DNA of 5,148 nucleotides, from NCBI GenBank assembly GCA_003170935.1, contig PMYA01000138.1, positions 1 through 5,148 on the forward strand, in the 5' to 3' direction. The notes beneath the pieces are model-generated. The model saw nothing but the letters and a program-made list of their open reading frames with translations. It did no database searches and had not been told where the DNA came from. Positions 1 through 5,148 of the stretch are shown here, piece by piece. The translations under genes were made by a program, and so were the position numbers. Position 1 is the stretch's first letter. Each line of letters begins with the position of its first letter. Source of the stretch: Methanobacteriota archaeon (lineage in GTDB: Archaea > Halobacteriota > Bog-38 > Methanoflorentales > Methanoflorentaceae).

Positions 1-1133
1 CAGCTCAAGCTTTCTTAACTCCTTATAGGCTACGACGAGAAAAGAGCCACATCCGCAGGCGGGGTCTAAGAATTTCATAGACCCGATTTTACTAAGTAGT
101 TCGTTTAATAAACGCTTGTTACGCTTCTTTGCTTCAAACTCCGCATAGAGTTCATCCAAAAAAAGCGGTTTAATGACCTTGAGTATGTTTTTTTCCGAGG
201 TGTAATGAACCCCAAAATCTCTCCGCTCTTGAAGTTCAACGACGGCTTGAAACAGTGACCCGAATATGGCGGGCGATACCTTAGCCCAATCGAAGTAGCA
301 GCATTTGAGCAGTATGTCCCGCGTTTTGGAGTCAAACGTCGCAATAGGGAGCGGCTCGTCAAATAGCGAACCGTCAATATAGGGAAATTTCGCGGCGTCT
401 TCATCAAGGTTGGATGGACGTTCAGCTTCTGGCGTGTTCAGCAGCTGAAAGATATACGAAAGTGTGCGCCAACGTCCGCACCGTCCTCACGGGTACGCTC
501 CTCAACATAATAAGCAAAATGTCCCTTTTCAAATATGGCCGTATCATCGGCAAATAGACAAAACATGAAGCGGACTAGGAGGAGCTCAAGCGCGTGTCCG
601 ACATAGCCATTCGCCTTAAGAGCATCGTGCAGCCGGCCCATTAACTCAGCCGCTTTAATGTTGACTATATCCACGTCTGGATATCTATGACGAATAACCC
701 CTGTCATAAAGTCAAAGAGGTGGATACGCCGAGGTAGCTCGGTTAGTTCAAACGACCATTCTTCACCCTCATCAAGGTCATACAACCGGAAGCGCTGAAA
801 GTCCGAGAGTATGATATAACGAGGGAGCTCTTCGTCGATGATACCGCTCATATAGTAAAGTACTTGCTTGTAAGCTGCGTCCAAGCTCTTACCGCGGCTT
901 TTATGTTCCGCGATTAGCGTCCCTTTCCAAAAAAGGTCAACGAATCCTTGCTGCTGGTTGCCTGAAAGCTTGACATGCTTCTCAAAGACCGCAACCCTAC
1001 GTAGCGGCATCCCGAACACATAAAAAAACTGATTCCAAAAGGTCTGAGCCTCGGCCTTCTCATCTTTCGCATCTTTCCACTCGTGAACGAACGAAACGGC
1101 ACGCTCATTAATTTCTTGCCAAGTTATCTGCAT
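1..1133 (-). pseudogene. MmeI-like type IIL restriction-modification enzyme, 5' part, frameshifted and cut by the window edge
   Basis: In this family one polypeptide both cleaves DNA and methylates adenine at the same site, using S-adenosylmethionine. The first frame (438-1133, 231 codons) aligns from memory with the MmeI N-terminus throughout. It carries the PD-(D/E)xK nuclease signature GFVDLFW...EHKSRG, with D66, E76 and K78 spaced D-x9-E-x-K as in MmeI, and then LPRYIILSDFQRFRL and GHALELLLVRFMFCLFADD. At about 462-464 one base appears to be missing: the first frame runs into a short wrong tail and stops at 438. The -1 strand frame from 462 to the window edge continues the family without a stop: LSYIFQLLNTPE, FPYIDGSLF, DWAKVSPAIFGSLFQ, FGVHYTSEKNILKVIKPLF, then methyltransferase motif I DPACGCGSFL. 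Motif IV (NPPY/F) and the target-recognition domain would lie beyond position 1. No clear Shine-Dalgarno precedes ATG 1133. The family call is firm; whether the frameshift is biological or an assembly error cannot be told from sequence alone. Confidence 0.9.
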
Positions 1134-1355
1134 TGTCTAACAAACGGTGATTGCGTATCTGATAAAAAGGATTTGCTTCTAGGAAGTTGGCAGCGATCTA
1201 AAGACTACATCGTTCACGAGGACTAAACAATTTAACTAGTGAGTTTTGATTCGCACGTGGGCAGTCACAGAAAGCTTAGAGGGATAGATCGACCGAAAAC
1301 TGACGAATGAGCTCACACTTCTCACCGAAATTGAACTGCTGTCGCCAGGGGGGGT
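1134..1355. other. Intergenic stretch without a recognisable gene
   Basis: I see no coding frame with family resemblance on either strand. On the minus strand a CTTTTTAT stretch about 25-35 bases before ATG 1133 could be a TATA element for the restriction gene, but this is weak. A G7 run (1348-1354) directly abuts the end of the recombinase remnant. Confidence 0.5.
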
Positions 1356-1454
1356 CTAAAAGGGTGTCTTATCATACAACTCTTTTATATCCCGATCATT
1401 GACTGCAAATACACCGCCGTCACATTTAAACTCGAATGGCCAAGCACCTGTTGC
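1356..1454 (-). repeat. Diverged direct repeat, copy 1 (recombinase 3' end)
   Basis: These 99 bases match 3346-3445 in the same orientation at roughly 83% identity by hand alignment, with one single-base gap. Many differences fall at third codon positions. The match begins abruptly at GCAACAGGTGCT (minus strand) and ends at the stop codon. No convincing similarity extends beyond either end. Confidence 0.8.
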
Positions 1455-1627
1455 CTAGCACTATCCGGGAGCCAAACATCGTGCACGCGGTCAAGCAGGT
1501 AGCGGTAAGAATCCCAACTGGTCGAGCACTTCCGTAAAAGTTGTTCGGCGGCCATGTCCGCGTAATCGTTTTTGTAATCTGCCAGCTGTCGTAGGAGCTC
1601 ATCGACTTGGTTACAATCATTGTTCAT
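1356..1627 (-). pseudogene. Remnant: unknown 58-codon head joined to the 3' end of a tyrosine recombinase gene, frameshifted
   Basis: The tail encodes QQVLGHSSLNVTAVYLQ, which is the catalytic box with the His and the nucleophile Tyr of tyrosine recombinases, nearly identical to the end of the intact recombinase at 3346-3873. A one-base deletion near 1402 (TTGACTGC here, TTGAACTGC in the intact gene) puts a stop at 1385. The other frame then restores NDRDIKELYDKTPF and the original stop at 1356-1358. Upstream of about 1454 similarity to the recombinase ceases. The 58 codons from ATG 1627 (starting MNNDCNQVDELLRQLADYK) look like coding sequence for a helical polar segment, but I do not recognise the family, and the R box, Lys and HxxR box of a recombinase are absent. 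No Shine-Dalgarno precedes the ATG. The product would be a non-functional recombinase. Confidence is high for the recombinase tail and low for the head being a real gene part. Confidence 0.75.
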
Positions 1628-1752
1628 AGAGTATTGAAAGAAGGGTCGCTTGAATAATGATTGACGAAGAGCGGTGTGGAAGTGGTATTGAGGTGGTCTA
1701 CAATAACAGGGCAAACCTTAACGCCGTGCGATACAGCATTAAACGCTAAAAA

Positions 1753-1759
1753 GGAGGTG
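1753..1759 (+). promoter_or_regulatory. Strong Shine-Dalgarno for the GYD-domain gene
   Basis: GGAGGTG, within AAAAAGGAGGTGG, lies 9 bases before ATG 1769. It fixes that ATG as the start rather than the in-frame ATG at 1661, which has no such site and would add 36 residues not expected for the family. Confidence 0.85.
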
Positions 1760-1768
1760 GCAAACAAA

Positions 1769-2062
1769 ATGCCAAGTTACGTTTTGCTTATTAAATGGAC
1801 GCAAAAGGGGATCGAGACGTTGAAAGATTCACCACAACGAGTAGAACTCGCTCGGAATAATTTAAAGTCCGTCGGTGGAAACCTTAATGAAATCTACTTT
1901 GTCTTTGGAAAGTATGATATGGTCGGAATTGCTGAGGCTCCGAGCGACGAGGCATTGGCGAAAGCGGTGCTCGTTATCGGGAGCCGCGGAACGGCAAGCA
2001 TACAGACCTTGAAGGCATTTTCGGAAGCTGAAGGATTAGCAATAATAAAAGGACTTCCGTAA
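1769..2062 (+). CDS. GYD-domain protein (small conserved alpha/beta protein)
   Basis: This is a complete 97-residue protein starting MPSYVLLIKWTQKGIETLKDSP. It has the features of the GYD family: a first strand YVLLIKWTQKG, a helix with two Arg/Glu-rich turns (residues 16-34), the name-giving turn as FGKYDMVGIAEAPSDE (GKYD at residues 47-50), and a C-terminal TLKAFSEAEGLAIIKGLP. Length is typical for single-domain members. The fold is thought to be ferredoxin-like; the biochemical role of the family is unknown to me, so none is assigned. The protein has no signal peptide or membrane segment and should be cytoplasmic. The gene stands alone: upstream is a recombinase remnant on the other strand, and downstream is a terminator that separates it from the secreted-protein gene. 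Confidence 0.9.
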   Translation: MPSYVLLIKWTQKGIETLKDSPQRVELARNNLKSVGGNLNEIYFVFGKYDMVGIAEAPSDEALAKAVLVIGSRGTASIQTLKAFSEAEGLAIIKGLP

Positions 2063-2088
2063 GCCCCTGCCGCGTGGAGTAAGAAGAC

Positions 2089-2124
2089 GGGCATTCAGCG
2101 TTAAATGCCCCCTCGTTCTTTTTT
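2089..2124 (+). terminator. Hairpin plus T-tract terminator after the GYD-domain gene
   Basis: GGGCATT (2089-2095) and AATGCCC (2104-2110) form a perfect 7-bp stem with an 8-base loop, 26 bases after the stop codon, followed by the T-rich run GTTCTTTTTT. Archaeal termination depends mainly on the T-tract, so the run itself is supporting evidence. Confidence 0.75.
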
Positions 2125-2266
2125 AGATAGCCAAAAACGCTTTAACCCTTTAGTTTTTCATGCCGAATTTACCCTTCGAGAGCCTCTTGTTTTGGTAAAT
2201 ATCAGATCCAACGCACGTGACGCCTTGTAGGATAGAATCACAGCAACTCTTAACTTAAGGGCGCGT

Positions 2267-2276
2267 GTTATAATAA
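2267..2276 (+). promoter_or_regulatory. Candidate TATA box for the secreted-protein gene
   Basis: GTTATAATAA lies about 60 bases before ATG 2337. In an archaeon this would place the transcript start near 2300 and give a 5' leader of roughly 35 bases. Just downstream, 2278-2296 (ACCAG...CTGGT) forms a short imperfect inverted repeat that could bind a regulator. A weak GGGGT at 2325-2329 is the only ribosome-binding candidate. All of this is tentative. Confidence 0.3.
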
Positions 2277-2336
2277 CCAGCTTTTCAAACTGGTGGCTGC
2301 GATGCTGCAGCTGCTAAATAGACTGGGGTAAAAACT

Positions 2337-3062
2337 ATGAAACGAATACAACTGATCGCAGCAGCGCTCTGCCTCGTAATGATCGCAACCGTCGGAGCGA
2401 CCACCACGGTATCGGCAACACAGCTCGGCCACACGCCGACCTATTACTTCGGCGTGACGTATAACGGCAAGGTGGTCGGGCAGGTCGTCGTCAACACGGC
2501 AAACGCGAAGGCACCGACCTACGCCCTCGTCGCGTACGGACTGACGCCCAACACGAAGTACACGTTCGGGTATACCGTGTCGGGAGATATGCGCACGCTC
2601 GGCACCGCGAGCACCACCACGAAGGGCACGCTCGTCATGTACGGGACTTTTCCCGTCGCCGACGTGAAGGACTTGCAGTCGGCGCAGTTCTGGGTGACGG
2701 AGACGCCTCTTGGCAGCGGCTACACGCAGATTAATGGATTTGTTTTTGAAAATCTTGGCGGGTTCGTAGCCAAGGTAGCGTGTGATTATAGCACAGATGG
2801 TGGCGTCACGTGGCATGAGTCTGGTCATACAAGCGGGATAGCGATAGACGGATACAGGCACGTGTATTTATCTGATCTTGGTGTGCCGAATGGCGCATTG
2901 GTAAAGATTCATGTCATAGTGGTAGCAGGCAAGGATAGGACTGGGAGCGAGGTGTTTCAATACAAAGCCGATTCCTCTGGAGCCGCATACTACAACATTT
3001 ATGGCGCAACACTCACTTCTAAGCTAATTTATCTTGGAATACTCACGTGGGTACCAGCGTGA
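2337..3062 (+). CDS. Secreted protein of unknown function, apparently chimeric
   Basis: The 241-residue protein begins with a clear signal peptide: MKR, then a hydrophobic core over residues 6-21, with cleavage likely after VSA at residue 27. The mature part is rich in Thr, Gly, Val and Tyr, suggesting beta structure, with no second membrane segment, so it should be exported. Residues 28-130 (e.g. YYFGVTYNGKVVGQVVVNTA, GLTPNTKYTFGYTVSGD) resemble an Ig/FnIII-like fold in feel only. Residues 131-241 hold YSTDGGVTWHES, in which S152-x-D154-x-G156-x-T158-W159 fits the Asp-box consensus once, followed by VYLSDLGVPNGALVKIHVIVVAGKDRTGSEVFQY. I do not recognise a named family. Composition changes sharply near codon 131: about 60-67% GC before and about 47-53% after (hand counts of 60-base blocks), suggesting that two sources were joined. 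It has its own terminator and so is probably monocistronic. Confidence 0.85.
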   Translation: MKRIQLIAAALCLVMIATVGATTTVSATQLGHTPTYYFGVTYNGKVVGQVVVNTANAKAPTYALVAYGLTPNTKYTFGYTVSGDMRTLGTASTTTKGTLVMYGTFPVADVKDLQSAQFWVTETPLGSGYTQINGFVFENLGGFVAKVACDYSTDGGVTWHESGHTSGIAIDGYRHVYLSDLGVPNGALVKIHVIVVAGKDRTGSEVFQYKADSSGAAYYNIYGATLTSKLIYLGILTWVPA

Positions 3063-3177
3063 ACCATCGGGCCGTCAGAATGTAGTATGCGTGCAGCGCA
3101 AGTCGCGCACCCCATCGCGTATCACACAGCTTGATTGCGATGTATCAGCGTGTGACCTAACCTGTCGTGACAAGCTT

Positions 3178-3212
3178 AGGGAGCGTTCGCGCTTCCTTTT
3201 TCTTCTTTTTTC
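3178..3212 (+). terminator. UUCG-loop hairpin plus T-tract terminator after the secreted-protein gene
   Basis: AGGGAGCG (3178-3185) pairs with CGCTTCCT (3190-3197), an 8-bp stem with one G-T wobble, closed by a TTCG tetraloop. It is followed by TTTTCTTCTTTTTTCT. It lies about 115 bases beyond the stop codon. Confidence 0.75.
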
Positions 3213-3345
3213 TCCTTTGGTCCACCACCGAAACCGTTCGTTTATTGTTGACAAAAATAAAGATGGCTTATTGCGGTGAATGGTCCCCTATAATCGTGGA
3301 ATTGCGATTGCAATCCAGAGATGGGGGATAAATCTTGTCGAGTTG

Positions 3346-3445
3346 CTAGAACGGCGTCCTATCATACAGCTCTTTGATATCTTGGTCGTTGAACTGCAGA
3401 TAGATCGCGGTCACATTCAAACTCGAATGCCCCAGCACCTGTTGC
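3346..3445 (-). repeat. Diverged direct repeat, copy 2 (recombinase 3' end)
   Basis: This is the last 100 bases of the intact recombinase gene, matched by 1356-1454 at roughly 83% identity in the same orientation. It encodes QQVLGHSSLNVTAIYLQ and the C-terminal DIKELYDRTPF. Confidence 0.8.
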
Positions 3446-3873
3446 AGTCGTCGTATGTCCCATCCGTTTCGCACACAGTGAATCGCATATGAGTGCCGGA
3501 AGGTATGGGGATGGACATCTTTCCCAATCATTGAACCATAACGCTTCACGATGTTCCGCACCTGTCGTTGTTTGAGGGCAAATATGGGTCGATCAGCAGG
3601 GAGTTTTTGTGTCCAAATGTATTCGGAGAGCATTTTGATCGTCTCAGCGTCCAAATGAACCCTCCGCTGCTTCCCTCCTTTCGCCTTTGTTATATTCACT
3701 ACACTGTTGTGAGCTTCAATGTCACTAGGCCTGATGTTGAGCAATTCATTGACCCGCACCCCGGTGCGCCATAGCACCCGCAGCATGAGGTAGTCCCGCT
3801 GACTGCACTGGTGCGCTGCTTCGAGTACCAGATCGACCTGCTCCTTTTCGAGATAGTCGGTGATATTCTTCAT
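3346..3873 (-). CDS. Tyrosine recombinase/integrase, catalytic domain only (Xer-like)
   Basis: The 175-residue protein breaks and rejoins DNA through a covalent 3'-phosphotyrosine intermediate. The expected catalytic set is visible: R40 in TGVRVNELL, K65 in KAKGGKQRRV, H123 and R126 in HPHTFRHSYA, H149 in VLGHSS and Y158 in AIYLQF. The usual N-terminal core-binding (SAM-like) domain of about 90-100 residues is absent. An in-frame stop lies about 11 codons upstream of ATG 3873 with no alternative ATG between, so the short form is what the sequence encodes. Stand-alone catalytic-domain recombinases of this size are, to my recollection, seen in methanogen genomes. No Shine-Dalgarno is visible. 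A 28-bp dif-like inverted repeat sits 10 bases upstream of the start and could be its recombination site or a self-binding operator. A defective second copy of its 3' end lies at 1356-1454. Confidence 0.93.
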   Translation of the reverse strand: MKNITDYLEKEQVDLVLEAAHQCSQRDYLMLRVLWRTGVRVNELLNIRPSDIEAHNSVVNITKAKGGKQRRVHLDAETIKMLSEYIWTQKLPADRPIFALKQRQVRNIVKRYGSMIGKDVHPHTFRHSYAIHCVRNGWDIRRLQQVLGHSSLNVTAIYLQFNDQDIKELYDRTPF

Positions 3874-3883
3874 ATGTGCACTA

Positions 3884-3911
3884 ATTGCCGAAAAGGTGAA
3901 TTATCGGCAAT
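3884..3911. other. dif-like recombination site: 11-bp arms around a 6-bp spacer
   Basis: On the plus strand the left arm is ATTGCCGAAAA (3884-3894), the spacer GGTGAA (3895-3900) and the right arm TTATCGGCAAT (3901-3911). The reverse complement of the right arm is ATTGCCGATAA, so the arms agree at 10 of 11 positions. The 11-6-11 geometry is that of dif sites cut by XerC/XerD and by archaeal XerA, and the inner ATAA/TTAT edge is also typical. Its place directly upstream of a tyrosine recombinase gene supports the reading. A plain operator for the recombinase gene is the main alternative. I see no second copy in the window. Confidence 0.5.
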
Positions 3912-3985
3912 AACGGTTGCGATTTTGAACAGGATTCATCGCAGCACGGTAGTGCGAAAAAACCAGTAGACAAAACGACAATCTC

Positions 3986-4264
3986 TCAGCCGCATCCGGC
4001 TAGAAGTGGGCCTCCAATAGATAGCCCGAACAGTTTGACAAAATGTTGCTTTGGGGGGGTGCAAGCACCCTCGCTGACTTTTTGAATCCCCGCGATGCCT
4101 AGCAAGAAACCGTCTTGTTTCACCGGCGAGTTCATTTTCGCTGAAATGTACGGCTCAGTCCATCGATCAGCCGGAATGACGCCTTTGTAAGCCGTCGCAG
4201 AGTCATTGATTATCTCAAGGATGGTAGCACTGTGATCAGGTGACAAATCTTTGATCTTTGGCAT
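3986..4264 (-). pseudogene. Truncated GNAT-family N-acetyltransferase
   Basis: The first 42 codons (LSPDHSATILEIINDSATAYKGVIPADRWTEPYISA) match the start of a well-known GNAT subfamily whose members run on to about 150-165 residues and transfer an acetyl group from acetyl-CoA to an amine. Here the next block is shortened by roughly a dozen or more residues (KMNSPVKQDG). The strand GFLLGIAGIQKV (52-63) still fits, and then the reading goes into unrelated sequence ending at residue 92. The acetyl-CoA-binding motif A (R/Q-x-x-G-x-G/A) is missing, and I did not find it in the other two minus-strand frames, so the product should be inactive. The break coincides with a G7 run (4053-4059) overlapping the inverted repeat GGGTGC-AA-GCACCC (4057-4070). 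It lies 71 bases downstream of the MerR-like gene on the same strand and may once have been co-transcribed with it. Confidence 0.75.
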
Positions 4265-4335
4265 AGGCTATGGGTGCCTCACTCTTTTTTTAAGCGGCAC
4301 TAAGCTTCGATCTTGCATACAGATGCGTAACCGGT

Positions 4336-5124
4336 CTAATCCAGAGGTGCATCATCTGGGCCATATGATGCGGTTGGGCTATAGTAACCAAACGGGGCAT
4401 AAAGCGCTTTTTTCCGGCTATCGGTGCCATCAAGAAAAACGAGGAGTTCGTCATGATCCGACTTCGATGCTATGCAATCGATACCACCTAGCACGAGTTC
4501 TGTGGCCCACGGAAAATTTGACAGTTGTGGTATTATTCCCGTTATATGCCAGTCAGGAACTTTTTTCGACTCCACGATCCCATTAGGGCGCATCGCCAAT
4601 TCCGCTGCGGCATTCTTCAGTTCTAAGTCGATTCCTCTCTTGCCCGGAATGGTGAGTGAGTACCAGTAGAAAAACACCTTCGCGGCGGAGGGAATCTTCA
4701 TGCCTCGTCGGACTTTCTCTCTTGCGGCAATCCACGTTATCACCAAGCCATTGAGGTTAGCGTCATCGACTACTTTCGGCGTTAACGCCCGGTAATCGTA
4801 GACGAACGAGGGGTTTGGAGTAGTGATTCTAATATTATGGGGTAATTCATAACTCACTTCTGGGGAAGCAAAAAAGCGTTGGGCGATCTGCCCTATTTCA
4901 CGAATCTTCTCTGGGCTTAGCTTCGCGAGATGCCGCACAGCCCACACCGCAGCTATCTCTTTGACCGTCCTCGGCGGCCAGTTCGACTCATGGCCACTAC
5001 CTCTAAGTTTTGGTGTGATTGGTTTCGGGATGATACTATCCGTAAATGCCCATCTTTTAATCGTACTTTTTGGGATATCAATGCCGAGTTTCCGCAGACG
5101 CTCAACGAGTTCGGTTATGCGCAT
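4336..5124 (-). CDS. Protein of unknown function with MerR-like N-terminal DNA-binding domain
   Basis: This is an intact 262-residue protein. Residues 1-65 look like a MerR-type winged helix: MRITELVERLRKLGI, PKSTIKRWAFTDSIIPKP, a wing with G42-S-G44, then W49 and the helix TVKEIAAVWAVRHL. Such domains bind DNA and occur in regulators and excisionases. The remaining ~195 residues (e.g. YDYRALTPKVVDDANLNGLVITWIAARE, VPDWHITGIIPQLSNFPWATELVLGGIDCIA) match no family I know. No signal peptide or membrane segment is seen. I chose ATG 5124 because AGGAAG (5130-5135 on the complementary strand) lies 5 bases before it; the GTG at 5130 would overlap that site. It heads a run of minus-strand genes (truncated acetyltransferase, recombinase), so a role in controlling them is possible but unproven. 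Confidence 0.8.
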   Translation of the reverse strand: MRITELVERLRKLGIDIPKSTIKRWAFTDSIIPKPITPKLRGSGHESNWPPRTVKEIAAVWAVRHLAKLSPEKIREIGQIAQRFFASPEVSYELPHNIRITTPNPSFVYDYRALTPKVVDDANLNGLVITWIAAREKVRRGMKIPSAAKVFFYWYSLTIPGKRGIDLELKNAAAELAMRPNGIVESKKVPDWHITGIIPQLSNFPWATELVLGGIDCIASKSDHDELLVFLDGTDSRKKALYAPFGYYSPTASYGPDDAPLD

Positions 5125-5129
5125 CGTCA

Positions 5130-5135
5130 CTTCCT
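5130..5135 (-). promoter_or_regulatory. Ribosome-binding site of the MerR-like gene
   Basis: Read on the minus strand, AGGAAG followed by TGACG precedes ATG 5124. AGGAAGTGA resembles the archaeal anti-16S complement GGAGGTGA. It decides for ATG 5124 over GTG 5130. Confidence 0.55.
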
Positions 5136-5148
5136 GTCTGTTTTCAAA

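Noticed and set aside
105..407. Open frame of 100 codons on the minus strand
   Set aside because: The neighbouring frame of the same strand encodes the conserved MmeI-like sequence through this whole stretch; this frame is rich in Arg and Ser and matches nothing.
1661..1768. Longer N-terminus for the GYD-domain protein
   Set aside because: The strong Shine-Dalgarno at 1753-1759 serves ATG 1769, and the family begins at MPSYVLLIKW.
2268..2861. Long open frame antisense to the secreted-protein gene
   Set aside because: It is Arg- and Cys-rich and follows from the GC-rich composition of the sense gene; it has no ribosome-binding site or family resemblance.
3034..3279. 81-codon open frame on the plus strand
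   Set aside because: It overlaps the end of the secreted gene in another frame and runs through the hairpin/T-tract terminator, with no Shine-Dalgarno.
3306..3315. Palindrome GATTGCAATC downstream of the recombinase
   Set aside because: It is a single short palindrome without a T-tract in the right place for a terminator; I cannot tell it from chance.
3280..3774. Two open frames antisense to the recombinase
   Set aside because: They are shadows of the conserved recombinase frame.
1348..4059. Two G7 runs (1348-1354 and 4053-4059), considered as ends of one inserted element
   Set aside because: The flanking bases differ and no further similarity extends from either run.
4251..4669. Two plus-strand open frames overlapping the MerR-like gene
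   Set aside because: They are shadows; the minus-strand frame has a better start, longer length and a recognisable DNA-binding domain.
4778..4789. Perfect 12-base palindrome GGCGTTAACGCC
   Set aside because: It lies inside the coding region of the MerR-like gene, has no second copy, and is short enough to be chance.
1..5148. CRISPR array, tRNA or rRNA genes
   Set aside because: No regularly spaced repeats, no tRNA T-loop-like GTTCRANNC with a fitting acceptor stem, and no rRNA-like sequence were seen.

Overview
The window looks like a decaying accessory region of an archaeal chromosome. A methanogen of the order Methanomicrobiales is my best guess. That rests on the look of the small GYD-domain protein, the secreted protein, the short catalytic-domain-only tyrosine recombinase and the MerR-like HTH protein. 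No rRNA, tRNA or methanogenesis gene is present, so the assignment is inference.

Layout. Positions 1-1133 (minus strand) hold the 5' part of an MmeI-like type IIL restriction-modification gene (endonuclease plus adenine methyltransferase in one chain). It is broken by a one-base frameshift near 462 and runs off the left edge just after methyltransferase motif I. Positions 1134-1355 contain no recognisable gene. Positions 1356-1627 (minus) hold a remnant: an unrecognised 58-codon head joined to the last ~100 bp of a tyrosine recombinase gene, itself frameshifted. Positions 1769-2062 (plus) encode a complete GYD-domain protein with an excellent Shine-Dalgarno, followed by a hairpin/T-tract terminator. 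Positions 2337-3062 (plus) encode a secreted protein whose 5' half is GC-rich and whose 3' half is much less so; a hairpin/T-tract terminator follows.

Positions 3346-3873 (minus) encode a 175-aa tyrosine recombinase with all recognisable catalytic residues but no N-terminal core-binding domain. Ten bases upstream of its start codon lies a 28-bp dif-like site: two 11-bp arms that are near-perfect inverted repeats around a 6-bp spacer. Positions 3986-4264 (minus) are a truncated GNAT acetyltransferase gene. Positions 4336-5124 (minus) encode an intact protein of unknown function with a MerR-like DNA-binding N-terminus.

How it fits together. The recombinase and its putative site look like the active or most recent mobile module. 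The second, ~83% identical copy of the recombinase 3' end lies 1.9 kb away in the same orientation, so the GYD and secreted-protein genes sit between two recombinase tails. The broken restriction gene, the truncated acetyltransferase and the recombinase remnant show repeated insertion and loss. The most interesting signal is the dif-like site beside a minimal Xer-type recombinase; next are the chimeric secreted gene and the duplicated recombinase tail.
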